From contig CAUYUJ010015760.1 of assembly GCA_963575745.1 (NCBI GenBank), positions 646,147 through 710,146 on the forward strand: 64,000 bases of DNA. Reading direction: 5' to 3'. This DNA is from Prorocentrum cordatum (Eukaryota; Sar; Dinophyceae; Prorocentrales; Prorocentraceae). Below are positions 11,283 to 23,120 of the stretch, piece after piece (position 1 is the stretch's first letter; every line of letters begins with the position of its first letter). Made by a program: the position numbers and the translations under genes. The notes beneath the pieces were generated by a model. That model was not told where the DNA came from and ran no database searches. It saw only the letters and a program-made list of their open reading frames with translations.

Positions 11283-12560
11283 ACGAACGAAAAGGAACGG
11301 AGAAGGTGGGAAAGGGAAGGAGGCACGGACAATAATAACAACCCATTCCACACGCCGACAGAGTCGGCGGATTCCGGCCAGCCCCTCTCCCGCCCGCGGC
11401 CGCCTTGGCTCACGGGATGTCCGTGACCCGTTTTTGCGGGGGGGGAGGCGTCTTCTCGCTGATGGCGGCGGCCGCCCCTGCGCCGCTGGCCAGGCCGAGC
11501 GCGCCACTGGAGCACAGGGGGGCGGAGGGCAGTGGCAACGTGACGGGCGCACGGGCTCGGGCGGGGGTCGCATCGCCCCCCCCCGTGCCCATGGATCGCC
11601 GAAAGGTGGCCTGACAGCCCCACCCTGCCCCGCCGCCCAGGAGCGTGCGGATTCGCCCTCGGAGGTGTATCTCCGTTCTATCAGCGATGCATCGCCGATT
11701 CCAGCCTGATGTCCCCCAGAGCCGGACCCCCCCCATATAAGGTCTTGGACTTCGGGCCGACTGATCTGCTCAATCCTATGGATTGGTTTCTTCTTCCACG
11801 TCGGCCTCCGGGGGGGCCGTCCTCGGGCCCTGGGGCCAAGGAGGGGATGCAGGGCGAGCAGCTATCCCTGGGGGCCGTCCTCGGGCCCCGGGCCAAGGAG
11901 GGGATCCGGAGTGGGTATCTACCCCTCGGGCAGGGGCCGAGGGTTAACTTAGGGGCACGGTGGGAGGGGCGCACGGGGGGGAACAGGGGTAGGGGGTGGG
12001 AGGGAGGACGAATGGGGAAGGGGCAATGGGGGAGGAGGGGGCAAGGGGATGGGAGGGAAGAGGTCGCAGGGATGATGAGCAAGGGTAAGGGGTACGAGGG
12101 AGGAGGGGCGGAGGAAGGGGTACGGGAGGAGGAGGGGGCAAGGGGACAGGATGGAAGAGGATGCAGGGAGGAGGAACAAGGGTAGGGGGTATGAGGAAGG
12201 AGGGGCGGAGGATGGGGTTATGGGGGAGGAGGGGACTATGGGGATAGGAATGAAGCGGGTGGAGCGATTGTGTGGGAGGAGTCAGAGCATTAGGAGGGGC
12301 TGGTTGGAGGGAGGAGGGAGCAGATAGATGCTGAGAAGCAGGAGGGCGAATAGCACGAAGAGGTGGATGGGTGTGGAGTAGCAAGCAGAAGGCGCTCGCG
12401 CGTGGCCCCGCTTTCGATGGTTTGGCCAGTGTAAAACTACGCGGGCCGGTCAGACGCGGGAGCGGCAAAATCTCCGATGGGCGCAGCGAAGCCGAACATG
12501 CGCCGCGCTGACTCAGCACTGCCAGTCCCATTCACAAATTACGCGATTGGGCGAGGTCGG
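11283..12560. other. G-rich low-complexity DNA, no gene seen
   Basis: No supported coding sequence. Near 11805-11905 a ~35-bp segment (GGGGGCCGTCCTCGGGCC followed by CCAAGGAGGGGATC-like sequence) occurs twice. From about 11960 to 12240 the sequence drifts through GGGGA/GGAGG-rich imperfect repeats. Confidence 0.7.
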
Positions 12561-13146
12561 CATTTCGCCCCGCTCTCGCGCGGCCTCGCCGCCGCTGTCG
12601 CTTTCATTTGATTCGACGAACGAGCCATGCGCCGCGCCCGCTCGGGAACGCCATTTCCCAGCGAGGTGCCCACGGAGTTTGGGCAGGGTCGAGACTGGCG
12701 AGTGAAAGATGCGCCGCGCCGAGTCGGGAGCGCCACTTTCAGGCGAGATCTGCGCGGCGCTTTGGAGAGAGCTACATCAATGTCCGCTCACGCGTTTACG
12801 AAGCTACGTGCGAAAATTGTGCGCCGCGCCGCGGCGGGAGGGGATTTTTTTCCCCGGAAAGGGCATGGGCTCAGGGTTTTCCTTTGGTGTGGTACCAGTT
12901 CGCGTAGTGCCAGCGAATTTTGTTCGATCAGTAACGGGTTCGCGTAGGGCCGGCGGGTTCAATGTTGAGGATGTCTCGAGCGATACGACGGTTTTTGAAA
13001 TTGCGATCGGTAAAGTACATGGTGAAGTGAACATGTTCGTTTGTTGCGGGAGTCTCGAGCAAAACTTTTGTTTTGTCTTATCGATCATTCCTCCCCGGGG
13101 ACTCAAATCCTTTACGTTTCACGCGTGTTCCTATAGGTTGCCCTAG
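12560..13146. other. Degenerate GCGCCGCGC-containing repeats, no gene
   Basis: Segments around ATGCGCCGCGCC recur at roughly 12626, 12708 and 12818, each followed by related sequence (CGGGAGCGCCA / CGGGAACGCCA). This suggests an eroded tandem repeat of about 85-110 bp. No coding sequence is supported. Confidence 0.5.
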
Positions 13147-13495
13147 CAAGCGCCTCAGGGCGGGACAAACCTGAAGCGCCCAGAGCGGGGCACGAGTGAA
13201 AACACGCGGGTCCCTAACGCCCCAGAGCGGGACAAACGCTAAACACATAGGTTTCTAACGCCCCAGAGCGCGACTAGCGTGAACACGCATAGTTCCTGAC
13301 GCCCCAGAGAGGGGCACGCGTTGAAACACATGGTTTCCTAATGCCTCAGAGCTGGACAAGCGGTAAAACATGTGTGGGTCCGAACGCCGCGAAAGGAACG
13401 TAGAAACGGGGCGTTGCCGCTCCAGGCCCCGACAAGCGTGAAAACATTTGAGTTCCGAACGCCCCAGGGCGGGACAAGCGTGGGTACCTAATTCA
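13147..13495. repeat. ~41-bp tandem repeat (GCCCCAGAGCGGGACAAGCG unit)
   Basis: Seven or eight degenerate copies with period about 41-42 bp, starting near 13177, 13219, 13260, 13301 and 13343 and ending near 13492. Each copy begins GCCCCAGAGCGGGACAAGCG (or a close variant) and ends in an A-rich GTGAAAACAC segment followed by GGTTCCTAAC. One stretch (13385-13455) is diverged. Confidence 0.88.
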
Positions 13496-13509
13496 CCAAG
13501 GCGGGACGG

Positions 13510-13690
13510 CGTATGCCTCTCCTCCCTCGGCGCGTCCCCTGGCTCGTCCTCTGTCGCGTTCCCTGGCGTGTCCCCTGGCGTTTTCCCTGCCCGTTCCGCG
13601 GCGCGTCCCTTGCCGCGTCCCCTGACACGTCTTCAGGCGCATCCCCGAGTGCGCCCTTGGCACATTCCGTGGCGCGTCCATGCGCCCTGC
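13510..13690. repeat. Short CGCGTCCCCTGG-type minisatellite
   Basis: About fifteen degenerate copies of an 11-12 bp unit, best read as GCGTCCCCTGG, immediately right of the 41-bp array. Confidence 0.8.
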
Positions 13691-15640
13691 GCCCCGTGTT
13701 GTCTCGTCCCGCTTTGGAACATAGTCGGATCTTGAGCTCGAGCTGATTGAGCGTCCGACCAGCTAGACGCTCAGGCAGCTCGAGCTTACGATCCATATCA
13801 GTTTGGCCAGGATTCGGATGCCAAGGGCGACTAGATCCACAACACGATACAGCACATCGCAATTCATCGCGGCATGGCACATCTCATTTCCGCACGGCAC
13901 AGCACAGCATAACCGTAGGCACGGTACACCACGATCGTTATTTTCAGCATTGCAAGTGCTTGTCGCCCAACCGGGTGTCTTGAAACTTAGCCATGCATCG
14001 CGTGTCTTAATTCCGTTCCGGGTTCGTGGGCCGATCATGTGCGAAAAGTGAGAGCGGTGCTGAGGCGAGTGCGACATGTTCGCTTTTCGCGCAGCATGTG
14101 CACTCCGTGTCACTTCTGCCACGCAGCTTGCAACATGGACGACGTATGCAATATCAATGTAGAAAGCGAAGATGGCGACTTCGCATTGATGGAAACAGTT
14201 AGGATGGGAGGTCCCGAGTTGGCAGGCGATCGGCATGTTTTGCGGCAGGGTCGGAGTCCAGCTCAATCAGAAATAATGATAGGATGGAGGCAGGCAGATG
14301 CGGTCGAGAAAGTTGTGGAGCAGGAGGAGTTGGGGGAGTTGCAGAGGGGGAAGAGAAGGAGGGCGAGGACGAGGATGAGGAGGACGACCATCGTCTCAGC
14401 GGTCTACCTTGGCTTCGCGGTGGGCCCAGGAGTATTGACGCAACCCCAGGCTCGGGTGTAACAACATGGCTACTTTGGCTTCTCTGATTGCCCAGGGACG
14501 ACGGCCCACGCCAGCAGCAGTGGACGGTTGCTCGAGTGGCAGGAGCGCGCGAGGGCCATGGCGCAGTCGAGGCCTGACGTCTTCGGCATGGCCAAGCTGC
14601 ACACTGCGCGCGCGGGGCCGAGGGCCCCGTGCGCCTCTCAGCCGCTCCCGCTCCCTTGCGTCCTCGCGCGCCTCCTCTTCATGCACCGCCCTGCACCGTC
14701 TTGCTCTCCACAGACTTCGAGGGCCACGGCAACGGCGTGGGGAAGCTCCATGCGCAGCCTTTCACCAAGGTCAGCACACGGGAGCTGCGCACCACGATGC
14801 CGACCCTTCTTAGGTTGAGGCTCTCGGCGGGCGGAGGGATCGTTTTGGCCCCACTCTGCGCTCATCGAGGTCCCGCCGACCACCTACGCGCAGGACGGGC
14901 ACCGTCTCGACGACCAGGGCGGACCCAACATCTTGCGGGGGTCTTGGGCCGTCTCCACAGCCCTCTCAGGCTGCCTGGCGCCTTCGGAGGCCGTCTCGGG
15001 GGCCTCGCTTGGCTGTCTTGGGGTCCTCTTGAGGCCGTCTCGGGGCTCCCTCGGTCGTCGCCCGAGGCGCTGCTGCACTGCTCAGCTCGGACGGCCTTGG
15101 CTCCGCGGGGCGGCCAGCAGGCCCAACCCCGCGGGCGACCGCGGGCGCGCGGGCTGCGCGACAGCGGATTCTGGCGTGAGCCGCCTTTGGCCGACCACCT
15201 CGAGGCGAGCCGCGCCGCGGGTTCCGTCGAGCCACACGAAGACCTCCCCCTACAAGGCCGACGTCAGAAACGCCCTCGTGGGCATGTGGACGGACGACGG
15301 GTGCCCTGCCACTGGGCTGCAGAACGCTAACTACACACACTGGCACGATCGTGGAAGGCCTCTTGAATGACACCCTCCTGGACGAATTTAGGGAGCGCCT
15401 TGTCAGCTGACCCCCCCCCCGCGTCGAGGGCGCGGTCGAGGCACTCGCTGGTCCCTCTGGTCCACCCCGGCAAGCACGGCTCCTGGAGGGTTGGCCTGAC
15501 GAAGTCGTGACCCTGCGCATGGCCGGCAGAGGCCCTGCATGAATGCGGGGCCTTTGTCCCGACCGAGCTCGCCGCGGCGGGTGCCTGCAGGGGGGCAGCA
15601 TTCGAAGATCGCGAAACGGCATACGGACACATCGACTTTT
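13691..15640. other. No confident gene; one possible micro-exon
   Basis: No protein family was recognised. The one gene-like signature is at 14714-14769. It is a 56-nt segment preceded by a pyrimidine-rich CTTGCTCTCCACAG and followed by AAG/GTCAGC, matching splice acceptor and donor patterns. It would encode DFEGHGNGVGKLHAQPFTK in one frame. From 14935 to 15060 there is a degenerate CTTGGGG/GGCCGTCTC repeat of the kind also seen at 29.6, 43.7 and 63.3 kb. Confidence 0.35.
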
Positions 15641-15763
15641 GGAGGTCCACGCAGACCTCTTGGGTCGGCGCTGGCCCTGCCCCACCCTTGCGCGCGGACA
15701 GCGCCAGGGGCGGCGCCGTCATGGGGGGCCAGCGCCGACCCAAGAACTCCGCGTGGACTCCCG
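15641..15763. mobile_element. Foldback (MITE-like) element, copy 1
   Basis: A ~123-bp near-palindrome. The arms, about 37 bp, include a perfect 16-bp inverted match (GGGTCGGCGCTGGCCC at 15662 and its complement at 15727), with diverged outer parts (GGAGGTCCACGCAGACC against GGGAGTCCACGCGGAG). The spacer is GC-rich. Related inverted-repeat copies lie at 26.1, 30.6 and 41.1 kb, so this is a dispersed family and not a chance hairpin. No coding capacity. Confidence 0.75.
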
Positions 15764-17344
15764 GCAGGCTATGCTCATACTGTCCTTGATGCTATTTTAG
15801 GCGTCGCCCGTGCACGTATAGTCCAGAGCCGCCCAGAGCTCAGCGCCGACTTCAAGGCCGCCGCAAACCCGACCCCAGCGCCCCCGCTGTCGTGCAAGCT
15901 CGGGCCCAAAGACCTCGGCGGAGGGCGTCCTCTCGCGGCGTGCGCTTCATGGCCTTCCTTCGTGGTCAGTCGCAGGGCGCCGCCCCGAGCGCGGCCAGCC
16001 TGCTCACCACACGATCCGACGGACGCATCGGCGAGGTGGCCGTGTGGGGCTCTCCAGAGAGTGCCTCGCCTTCGAGGGACCGAGAGGCTGGCATCTCTTT
16101 TCTGGCGGAAGGCGGCAGAAGCAAAGCGAGGTCGGCTCCGCCGGCGGGAGTTTGCGGAGGTAAAGAGTGCCCCACCCCAAGAGATCCCGATGTTTGTTGG
16201 TTCAGGGGTTGGGAACTTGCCATGGGCGGCAGGCTCACGCCATGCCGATGTTGCGCGGCCCCAAGCGCGGGGCGTTCGAGGTTGCGCGCCGCCAGTGGTC
16301 CAGCGTCAGTCGGCGTCGAACGATCTGCGGTGTCGGAAAGCCGCGATCGATCAAGGTTTAACGATTCACGCGGTGCTTGAAGCCAACGTGTACGTCATCG
16401 CGACGGGAGCTTGCCGAACGCCGAGTGTGGACGGCTGCGACCCCGACGGCATCGCGGGTCTCACGCTGGGTGTTTCCCCGCTTTCCGAGCCTGGCCCCGT
16501 GCTTGGGATCTCGTCGTCATCGGTACAGTCGCTCTTTTGCTGGAGGCCGGCCGAGGCAGTCATCGCCTCGCTTCCGCACTAACCGCTAGGAGGGACCCCC
16601 ACTGCATGAAGGGTCTGCCCAACCACCTGCAGTGGAAGAGTTCGGTTCTCCTGCCTCGGCGGAAGGGATTCCGCTCGCATTGGTTCGACCTTCATCCCCG
16701 GCTGGGAGGACTCGGTTCTACGGCTTCGACGGAATACACCCGCACGACCGTCCCTACCCTTGCCCCCATCTGGAATAGCTCGGGCCCATGCTTCCACATC
16801 AGCACCACGTTCCTGGCAACCTTGATTCCTGGTCTCGTGCCAGGTTCAGCATCACAGTTTTTGCCAGACTGGAGAACGCTGGAGCCCACGGATCTGCTTG
16901 GCTAGGAGGCCAACGACAAGGGCCGGCAGAATGCCCACTCCTACCCGCAGGCCCTGCAACGAGTACGGCAGCCAACCCGTCTGGCCGTCAGGTCGGACGG
17001 AAGGTGGCCCCCCCCGAGTTCTGCATTGAACGCCCGATGTGCGGCGCCCGAGCCGACTGGACGTGCCCCCGGCTGGAAGGCGGCGACCTCGCCAGCCTGC
17101 TCGCGGAGCAGGGCGACAGCTTCTGCGAGATGGGCTCCGTGAAGCTCGCCTGCGCCATCGGCATCTGCTCTGGCGCCCTGGACCTGGAACAGACTTGAGG
17201 CTCAGAAGGACGCTCCGTGAAGCTCCGTGGAGCTCTGGGCGCTACGCGGGACGCTCCGTGAAGCTCTGCTCGCCGAGATGAGGGCTTTGTGAAGCTCGCC
17301 TTGCGCCACCGGTAATTGCTCCGGCGACCTGGACACGGGACGGG
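15764..17344. other. No recognised gene; small local duplication
   Basis: Long GC-driven open frames but no motif. Around 17129-17190 and 17287-17335 a ~55-bp segment is repeated (GTGAAGCTCGCC, then a Gly/Cys-coding stretch, then CCTGGAC). Between them GACGCTCCGTGAAGCTC is repeated. The frame across 16990-17198 is Cys-rich (CIERPMCGARADWTC), but nothing further supports a gene. Confidence 0.5.
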
Positions 17345-17500
17345 CCCAGGCGCACCTGGGAGACGCTCCACCTCCCCAGGCCCCCGACGTCAGAGTTCTT
17401 CACAACGTCGGCCTCCAGAGGTCTCGAGCCCTTCCCCGGGACCAGGATTTCATCCTGCGTATTTCTTCGACGGCCCCGACCGGAAAATGGTTGAAAGCCC
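17345..17500 (-). repeat. Dispersed repeat 'CTCGGGATGA', copy 1 (minus orientation)
   Basis: On the minus strand this reads through GGGGCCGTCGAAGAAATACG, GGATGAAATCCTGGTCCCGG, GGCTCGAGACC and AACGTTGTGAAG-like blocks. The same order of blocks occurs on the plus strand at 19020-19180 and 27560-27705. No coding capacity. Confidence 0.65.
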
Positions 17501-17919
17501 TCTGTCGTGATATTTTCATTGCCCGAGGGGATCTGGGCCCCTGGCCTCCGCGACAGCCGCAACGGGGCGTGGGCGGAACGCGCGGTCGGGTCGCGATGTG
17601 TGGCACCACCGGAGAGCGCCAAGATGACGCGCCCCTCCGATCTCACCACCTCCAGCCGCCCCGCCCTCGTCGCCGCCGCCACCGCCACAACCGCCCGCGC
17701 CACCGTCCTCCTCGCCCTCGCCGACTCCGCTGGGGCTTTGGCTCTTGCGCACGCCGCTTCGTCGAGGTTGAAAACGACCTGCCTAGACCAGGGTCGAACG
17801 AATCAGCGCACGCGGCCGTCCGCGAGCCTTTCCGACGCCGAAGAGGCCCGCGGACCCTCCGCTGGCCCAGCGGCTTCGCGCGGCGGGCCGCTCGGGCGGC
17901 TTCTCCCTTCACGCTCGCG
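17501..17919. other. GC-rich stretch, no gene seen
   Basis: Open frames exist on both strands but no motif is recognisable. The region is rich in CGCC triplets before the GGA microsatellite. Confidence 0.5.
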
Positions 17920-18160
17920 GAGGGGGAGGAGGAGGAGGAGGAGGAGGAGGAGGAGGAGGAGGAGGAGGAGGAGGAGGAGGAGGAGGAGGAGGAGTGCGGG
18001 AAGGCGGGCCCCAGACGAAGTCCGAATGAGAAGAGGAGGAGGAGGAGGAGGAGGAGGAGGAGGAGGAGGAGCAGCAGCAGCAGCAGGAGGAGGAGGAGGA
18101 GGGGCAGGAGAAGCGACAGGAGGACGACGAGGAGGACGGCGAGGACAGGGATGCTGATGA
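17920..18160. repeat. GGA and GAC/GCA microsatellite cluster
   Basis: (GGA)n at about 17925-17995 and 18030-18070, GCA repeats at 18071-18086, then GGA and GGACGAC units to about 18145. Confidence 0.95.
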
Positions 18161-18284
18161 AGGATGATTACGTGCGAGGGAGAGGGGCCGACGACGTCGG
18201 CTTGGGAGGGCGGCCCCTCTCGGCACCGCTCCTCCAGACTGCCGACGTCATTCGCTTGTCATAACGCCAACCCCCACATGCCTC

Positions 18285-18375
18285 GACAGATTTCCTGGGA
18301 CCGGCTCATCATCCCGGGTCGTTTCCCGACGGCCCCGAGCCCAGCTAGGGCCGCTCGAGGTTGAAAGCAGCGACA
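18285..18375 (-). repeat. Dispersed repeat 'CTCGGGATGA', copy 2 (minus orientation)
   Basis: The minus strand reads GGGGCCGTCGGGAAACGACC followed by CGGGATGATGAGCCGGTCCC, matching the core of the family. Shorter than the other copies. Confidence 0.55.
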
Positions 18376-19019
18376 AACCCTCTGCCGCTCTTCTCACGAC
18401 TCGAGGGGCTCTGGGCTCGGTGCCCTCGGCCTGGGCGCCGCCTCGCCGCCCTTCGCTGGCCCTGCTGGCCCTGCTGGCGCTGTGCTGCCGCCCGGCGGGG
18501 CCCAGGCAGGCCCTCTTCGCGGCCGCCCGGGCGGGCCTCCGGCGGCAGGCCGCCGCCAGCGGGCGGGCGCCGCCCGCGCGGAGGCGCCCCGTCACGCGGG
18601 CCGCCTCGCGCCCGGAGCCCGGGCGGCTGCCGGCCGGATTCGGGGCCCCTTGTTTGGGGGCGGCCATGGGGGGATGGGGGGACTAGGGATGGGGGGGGGG
18701 ATATCGTGGCGGGGGCCATAAGATCTCCCCAGATCTCATGGCGCCTCTTTCTAGTTCATTGTGCGTTCCCGCCGCCCCCCCCCCCCCGGGGCCGCGCACA
18801 TGCCGCCGGCCATGATTTGCGCCCCCCCCTCTTGGACGCCCCCGACTCGAGTCATGTGCGCCCCTGGATCAGGGGAGCGAAAGGTCATGATAAGGATGTG
18901 CTCCAGGATTTTCAGGGCTTCCGGGAGTTCACCATATGTACTGATGTTCCGCACTGGCTGCGCCGCTATAGATCTTTGGAAAAAGGTGGAGCGCATCCAG
19001 GTATACAGATCACGATGGA
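18376..19019. other. No confident gene
   Basis: A hydrophobic Leu/Ala-rich frame near 18440-18500 (SLALLALLALCC) resembles a signal peptide, but it has no ATG and no continuation. Homopolymer C and G runs occur at 18670-18795. Confidence 0.45.
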
Positions 19020-19180
19020 AGGTTTTTCGTTATTTTCGGCCTTCGGGGACCCTTCGGGACCTTCGAAAAAACGACTCGGGATGAGAAACGGGCCCCGAGG
19101 AATGGGTCGAGACCGTTGGGGGTCCACGTTATGAAGAGAAATCATGACTTCGGTCTGGAGTTCGGGGCCCCTCGAAGCAT
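19020..19180 (+). repeat. Dispersed repeat 'CTCGGGATGA', copy 3
   Basis: Contains ACGACTCGGGATGAGAAACG, then GGGTCGAGACC, TTGGGGGTCCACGTTATGAA and TCATGACTTCGGTCTGGAG blocks in the family order. Confidence 0.65.
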
Positions 19181-19594
19181 GACGTTGCAAACCAGGACTT
19201 CCTGAGAACTCCGGCTGGATTGAACGAAGAGTATGATATCTGGTGCCACGGCTGCAGTCGTCTCGGGCACGCCAGCGTCCTGATTATGGGAATGTCCTGG
19301 GGGTGCTGTCCAGATCCTTGCGGGGTTGTCCAAAGGGTTGAGCGGCCGCGTTGTCTTATCAGCGCGTGCGCATGTCATTATATATCATGCATGCCGTCAA
19401 AAGCATGGCACAACCAGGGAAGCCCAGCTGGAAATGTCACCTCTCGTTCCCTCTTCCCCTCCTGTCCGTTCCTCATCTCTCGTGTCCCCCTTCCGCTCCA
19501 GTTCGCACGCCATCCTTTATCGCGCTTCCCCAAGCAGCTGTGCTGACTGGGGTCCTGTTGCGATGGGAGATAGTTCTGACCGAGGGGCCAGCGC
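19181..19594. other. Unassigned sequence before the minisatellite
   Basis: No gene recognised. C/T-rich around 19440-19500. Confidence 0.4.
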
Positions 19595-20650
19595 TCAGAG
19601 ACATCCGCCAACATCGGGAGTGGTCTGGCCAGTTTCGCCAGAGACGTCCTCGCAACTCTGGATTCGGAGATGCCCTGAACTGAGATGGTCTGGTGAGTTT
19701 GGCTTGACTCACTCTCACAATGCTGGGCTCGGAGATGCCGGCGTCCCCGCATCTCGGAGATGCAGCGTGCGAGGTGGTCCAGCCAGTTCCGCCAGAGATA
19801 TTTGGGCTCAGAGATGCAGCACGCGAGGTGGTCCAGCCAGTTTTGCCAGAGACTTTCTCGTAACTCTGGGTTCCGAGATGCCGCGTGACATCTTCTGGCC
19901 AGTTTCGCCCGAGACAGCCTCGCATTTCTGGGCTCAAAGATGCCCTGACCTGAGGCGGTCCGGGCCGTTCCTTCTGAGACGTGGTCAGATGTCAGATGCT
20001 GCGCGAGAGATGGTCTGGCCAGTTTCGCTTGGGACGCCCTCGCATGTCTGGGCTCGGAGATGCAGCGTGCCCCGCCTGTTTCGCCTGAGACGTCCTCGCA
20101 TTTCTGGGCCCTATCCCTGGGCTCCGATATGACCTGACCTGAGATGGTCCAGCCAGTTTCGTCTGCGACATGCCGCGCGCAAGGTGATCCAGCCAGTGTT
20201 TCGCCTGAGACGTCCTCTGGTTTCTGGGCTCGGAGATGCAGCGCGCGCGACCAGCTTCGTCTGAGTCATCCTCGCAACTCTACGCATCGTGATGCCATCA
20301 CCTCCTTGGTTCGGCCAGTTTCGCCTGAGACATCCTCGCGACTTCGACCTCCGAGTTACCGCTCGCAAGGTGGTCTGGCCCGTGTCGCCAGAGACATTCT
20401 CACAATTCTGCCCTCAGAGATGCCGCGCGAGAGATGGTCCAACCAGTTTCGTCTGAGACATCCTCTCAACTCTGGGGTCCGAGATGCCTCGCGCAAGAGT
20501 TGTTCAAACCAGTTCCGCTAGCGATCCTCACAACTATGGGATCAGCGACGCCGCCTGCAATGTGGTCTGGCCAGTTTCCTTTGAGACATTCCTCGCAACT
20601 ATTGGTTCCGAGATGCCTCACGCGAGGTAGTCCGGCCAGTTTCGCCAGTG
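19595..20650 (+). repeat. ~62-bp minisatellite R1, array 1
   Basis: About 17 degenerate tandem copies of a 60-65 bp unit. Each copy reads GAGACGTCCTCGCAACTCTG, then GGTTCCGAGATGCCGCGCG, then AGGTGGTCCGGCCAGTTTCG, then CCT. Copies vary by substitutions and small indels. Frames across it are not genes; stops are frequent. Confidence 0.93.
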
Positions 20651-21660
20651 GGGCTGCCAGGGTTGCCAGGAGGCATGCCGGGAAGCGTACTCCAAGCGTG
20701 CCCGCTCGCTCGCTCGCTTGCGGCACACGTTGCCTTGCCCACGTTGTGCCCCAATTCGGAGTGTGTCAGTGCTGGGCTATGCATGAAGCAGTGGCTACCG
20801 GCGCGCGGGCAGGCGCTACTCCGTCTCGGTGAATTACGTTCCGCTGGGGGCATGTCTCGGTGCGCAGCGTCGCGCGCAGCTCCCGCAGGCCTTTGATTGA
20901 CTGGCGCCTTGCTACGCGCACGAGGCTGCGCGCCGCGCTTGTTGCCCGCTCGTCAGAAAGCCCCAACGCGGATTGTTCGAGAGGGTCGTTCGCACTACGC
21001 TTGCCGGGAAGTTTCTTGCGCGCGGCATCGTTTGCCCCCCGCCGACAGGCCGCGTGTCCGTTGCAAGTGGAGCGTGGTATTGCGTGCTCGGGTTTCCGCC
21101 AGGCCAGCGGTCAAATCGAAGCTTGGGCGCTCCTTGGGGCTGCGCGCGTGAACGAGTTGGTCGCCGCCAGTTCACTGATGGTCTGGCTCTCCCTCGTCCT
21201 CCTCGTCGTCCTACAACTGATGTTCCTCCTCTTAGCGCGGGAGAAGCGTCAACAACCGTCGCAGCGAATTTCGTGTGGTGCGCCGTGTGCGTGCCAAGGC
21301 GCGCGGGGAAAAAGTCAGAGACCACCGTTCCGAGGGTCACCACGTTTTGCTGCATGCGAGCTGCGCCGTGCAGGAGGTGACCAAGGCGCGCCGCACGCGA
21401 GCTACCTTGCACGGGAGCTTAGTTATTGGGGACGGCCGCCACAACTGTCACAATGGCGCGCCCGCGTAGGAACGACTTCGGGGGCCGCAGCCATGGGGGC
21501 CACGGTCGCACAGCACGACTTCAGCGACCGCGGCACCACAGCCACTGTTGATACAATCACCACAGCGATCGCCTCCCTCGTCTTCCCTCTTTCTTCTTTT
21601 CTCTCCTCCTTTTTTCTTCCTGTCCCTCCGGTTCTGCTCAGGGGAGAGGGAGGAGGGCGA
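20651..21660. other. Region between the two R1 arrays, no gene seen
   Basis: No domain recognised in either strand. A hydrophobic stretch near 21175-21235 (LMVWLSLVLLVVLQLMFLLL) lies in a 286-codon frame without other support. Confidence 0.4.
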
Positions 21661-21785
21661 GGACGGGCTGGAGGAGGAGGAGGAGGAGGAAGAGGAAACA
21701 TATCACCACGACGACGATGACGACGACGACGACGATGACGGTGATGGCGGCGGCTGTTGCCTCGGCGGCGGCGGCGGCGCGCTAC
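21661..21785. repeat. GGA then GAC/GAT and GGC microsatellites
   Basis: A short GGA tract, then GACGAC/GATGAC repeats at about 21710-21745, then GGCGGC repeats to 21780. Confidence 0.9.
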
Positions 21786-21819
21786 GGCGCACGCGGCCCG
21801 TCGCAGCTCTCGGTTCAAA

Positions 21820-22850
21820 GAGGCCGTGCGAGAGGTGGTCTGGCAAGTTCCGCCTGCGGCATCCTCGCAAGTCTAGGCTCCGAGATGCTGTGTGTGAAAT
21901 CGTCCAGCCACTTCCGCCTGATGCATGCCTCGCCTTTTTTGTGTTCCTAGATGACGCGCGCGAGGTTGTCCAGCCAGTTTCGCTTGTGCTGTCCTCACAA
22001 TTCCGATATGCCATGGCGTGAAATGGCCCGGCCAGCGTGGCATGATACATCCCCGCAACCATGGGCTCTCAGATGCCGCGCGCGACGTTTTTTAGTCAGT
22101 GTCGCTCGAGACGTCCTCGCAACTCTGGGCTCCAATATAGGTGGTGCGGACCGTTCCTTTTGAAATACCGTCAGATGCCGCGCGAGAGCTGGTGTGGCCA
22201 GTTTCACTTGAGACGTCCTCGCAGCTTTGGGCTCAGAGATGGTGCGTGCGAGGTGCTCCAGCCAGTTCTGCCTGAGGTATCCTCGCAATTCTGAGTTCCT
22301 ATGCTTTGACCTGCGGTGGTGCAGCTGGGTTCGTCTGCGACATGCCGCGCACGATTTTATCCAGCCCATCGAGCCTGAGACCTCCTCGCAACTCTGGGTT
22401 CAGAGATGACGCGCGAGAGGTGGTCCGGCCAGCTAAGCCTGCGACGCGTCGTAGCTCTAGGCTCCGAGATGCCGCGTACATTGTCCAGTTAGTTTCGCTT
22501 GAGATATCCTCGCAACTCTGGGCTCCGAGATACCGCGCACGAAGTTGCCAGGGCAGTTTTGCATGAGACATCCTCGCAATTCCCTGGGTTCCGATATACT
22601 CTAAGCTGAGTTGGTCCGGCCAGTTTCGCATGAGATATTCTGCAGATTTTGGGCTCAAAGGATGCCGCGCACGAAGTTCTCTGGCAAGTTTCGCCTGAGA
22701 CATCCTTGCAACTCTGGGCTCCGAGGTGCCCTGGCCCGAGGTGTTCCAGGCAGTTTCACCCGAGACGTCCTCACACCTCTGGGTTCGGAGATGCCGCGCG
22801 AGAGCTCGTCTGACCAGTTCCGACTGAAATATCCTGGCAACACTGCGCGC
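21820..22850 (+). repeat. ~62-bp minisatellite R1, array 2
   Basis: About 16 further copies of the unit found at 19.6-20.6 kb, in the same orientation. The best-preserved copies lie around 22365-22570. The same unit occurs in reverse orientation near 52.4 kb. Confidence 0.93.
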
Positions 22851-23120
22851 TGGCTACGTCCTTGATTGGGAACAGTACTCTCGCATCAACGCCCGCCACA
22901 TCCTTTATTGGGTACGCATGGTGTTGCCGCTCGAGTGCCAGCAACATCCGTGATTGGGAATGGTGCTCTCAACCCGAGCTCTGGCTACATCCCGTCTAAG
23001 ATTGGTGCTGTCGCGTTCGCGCTGGCCACATCCCCCATCATAAGGCGTGTTGCTCTCGCCTCGGCGCCGGCCACATCCATAAGTGGATATTTTGTTGCCG
23101 CTCGAGCGCCAGCAACAATC
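22851..23120. repeat. ~43-bp tandem repeat (GGCCACATCC unit)
   Basis: Six degenerate copies of a unit containing GCCACATCC, ATTGGG and GTTGCCGCTCGAGTGCCAGC, directly following R1 array 2. Confidence 0.8.

Noticed and set aside
9305-11426. Very long Gly/Arg/Glu-rich frames (+) and Ser/Pro/Leu-rich frames (-)
   Set aside because: They are translations of GGA repeats, which lack stop codons in all frames; no codon or domain evidence.
15539-16582. 347-codon frame
   Set aside because: It runs through a foldback element, has no motif and shares its length with frames on the other strand; GC-driven.
18420-18686. Secreted protein with a signal peptide
   Set aside because: The frame opens with GTG, has no ATG or splice evidence, and the hydrophobic run comes from a CTGGCC repeat.
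20860-21720. 286-codon frame with a hydrophobic helix
   Set aside because: No homology recognised, ends in a GGA tract, no start context or splice sites.
19595-22850. CRISPR-like array
   Set aside because: Units are contiguous and degenerate with no spacer/repeat alternation, no cas genes, and a eukaryotic context.
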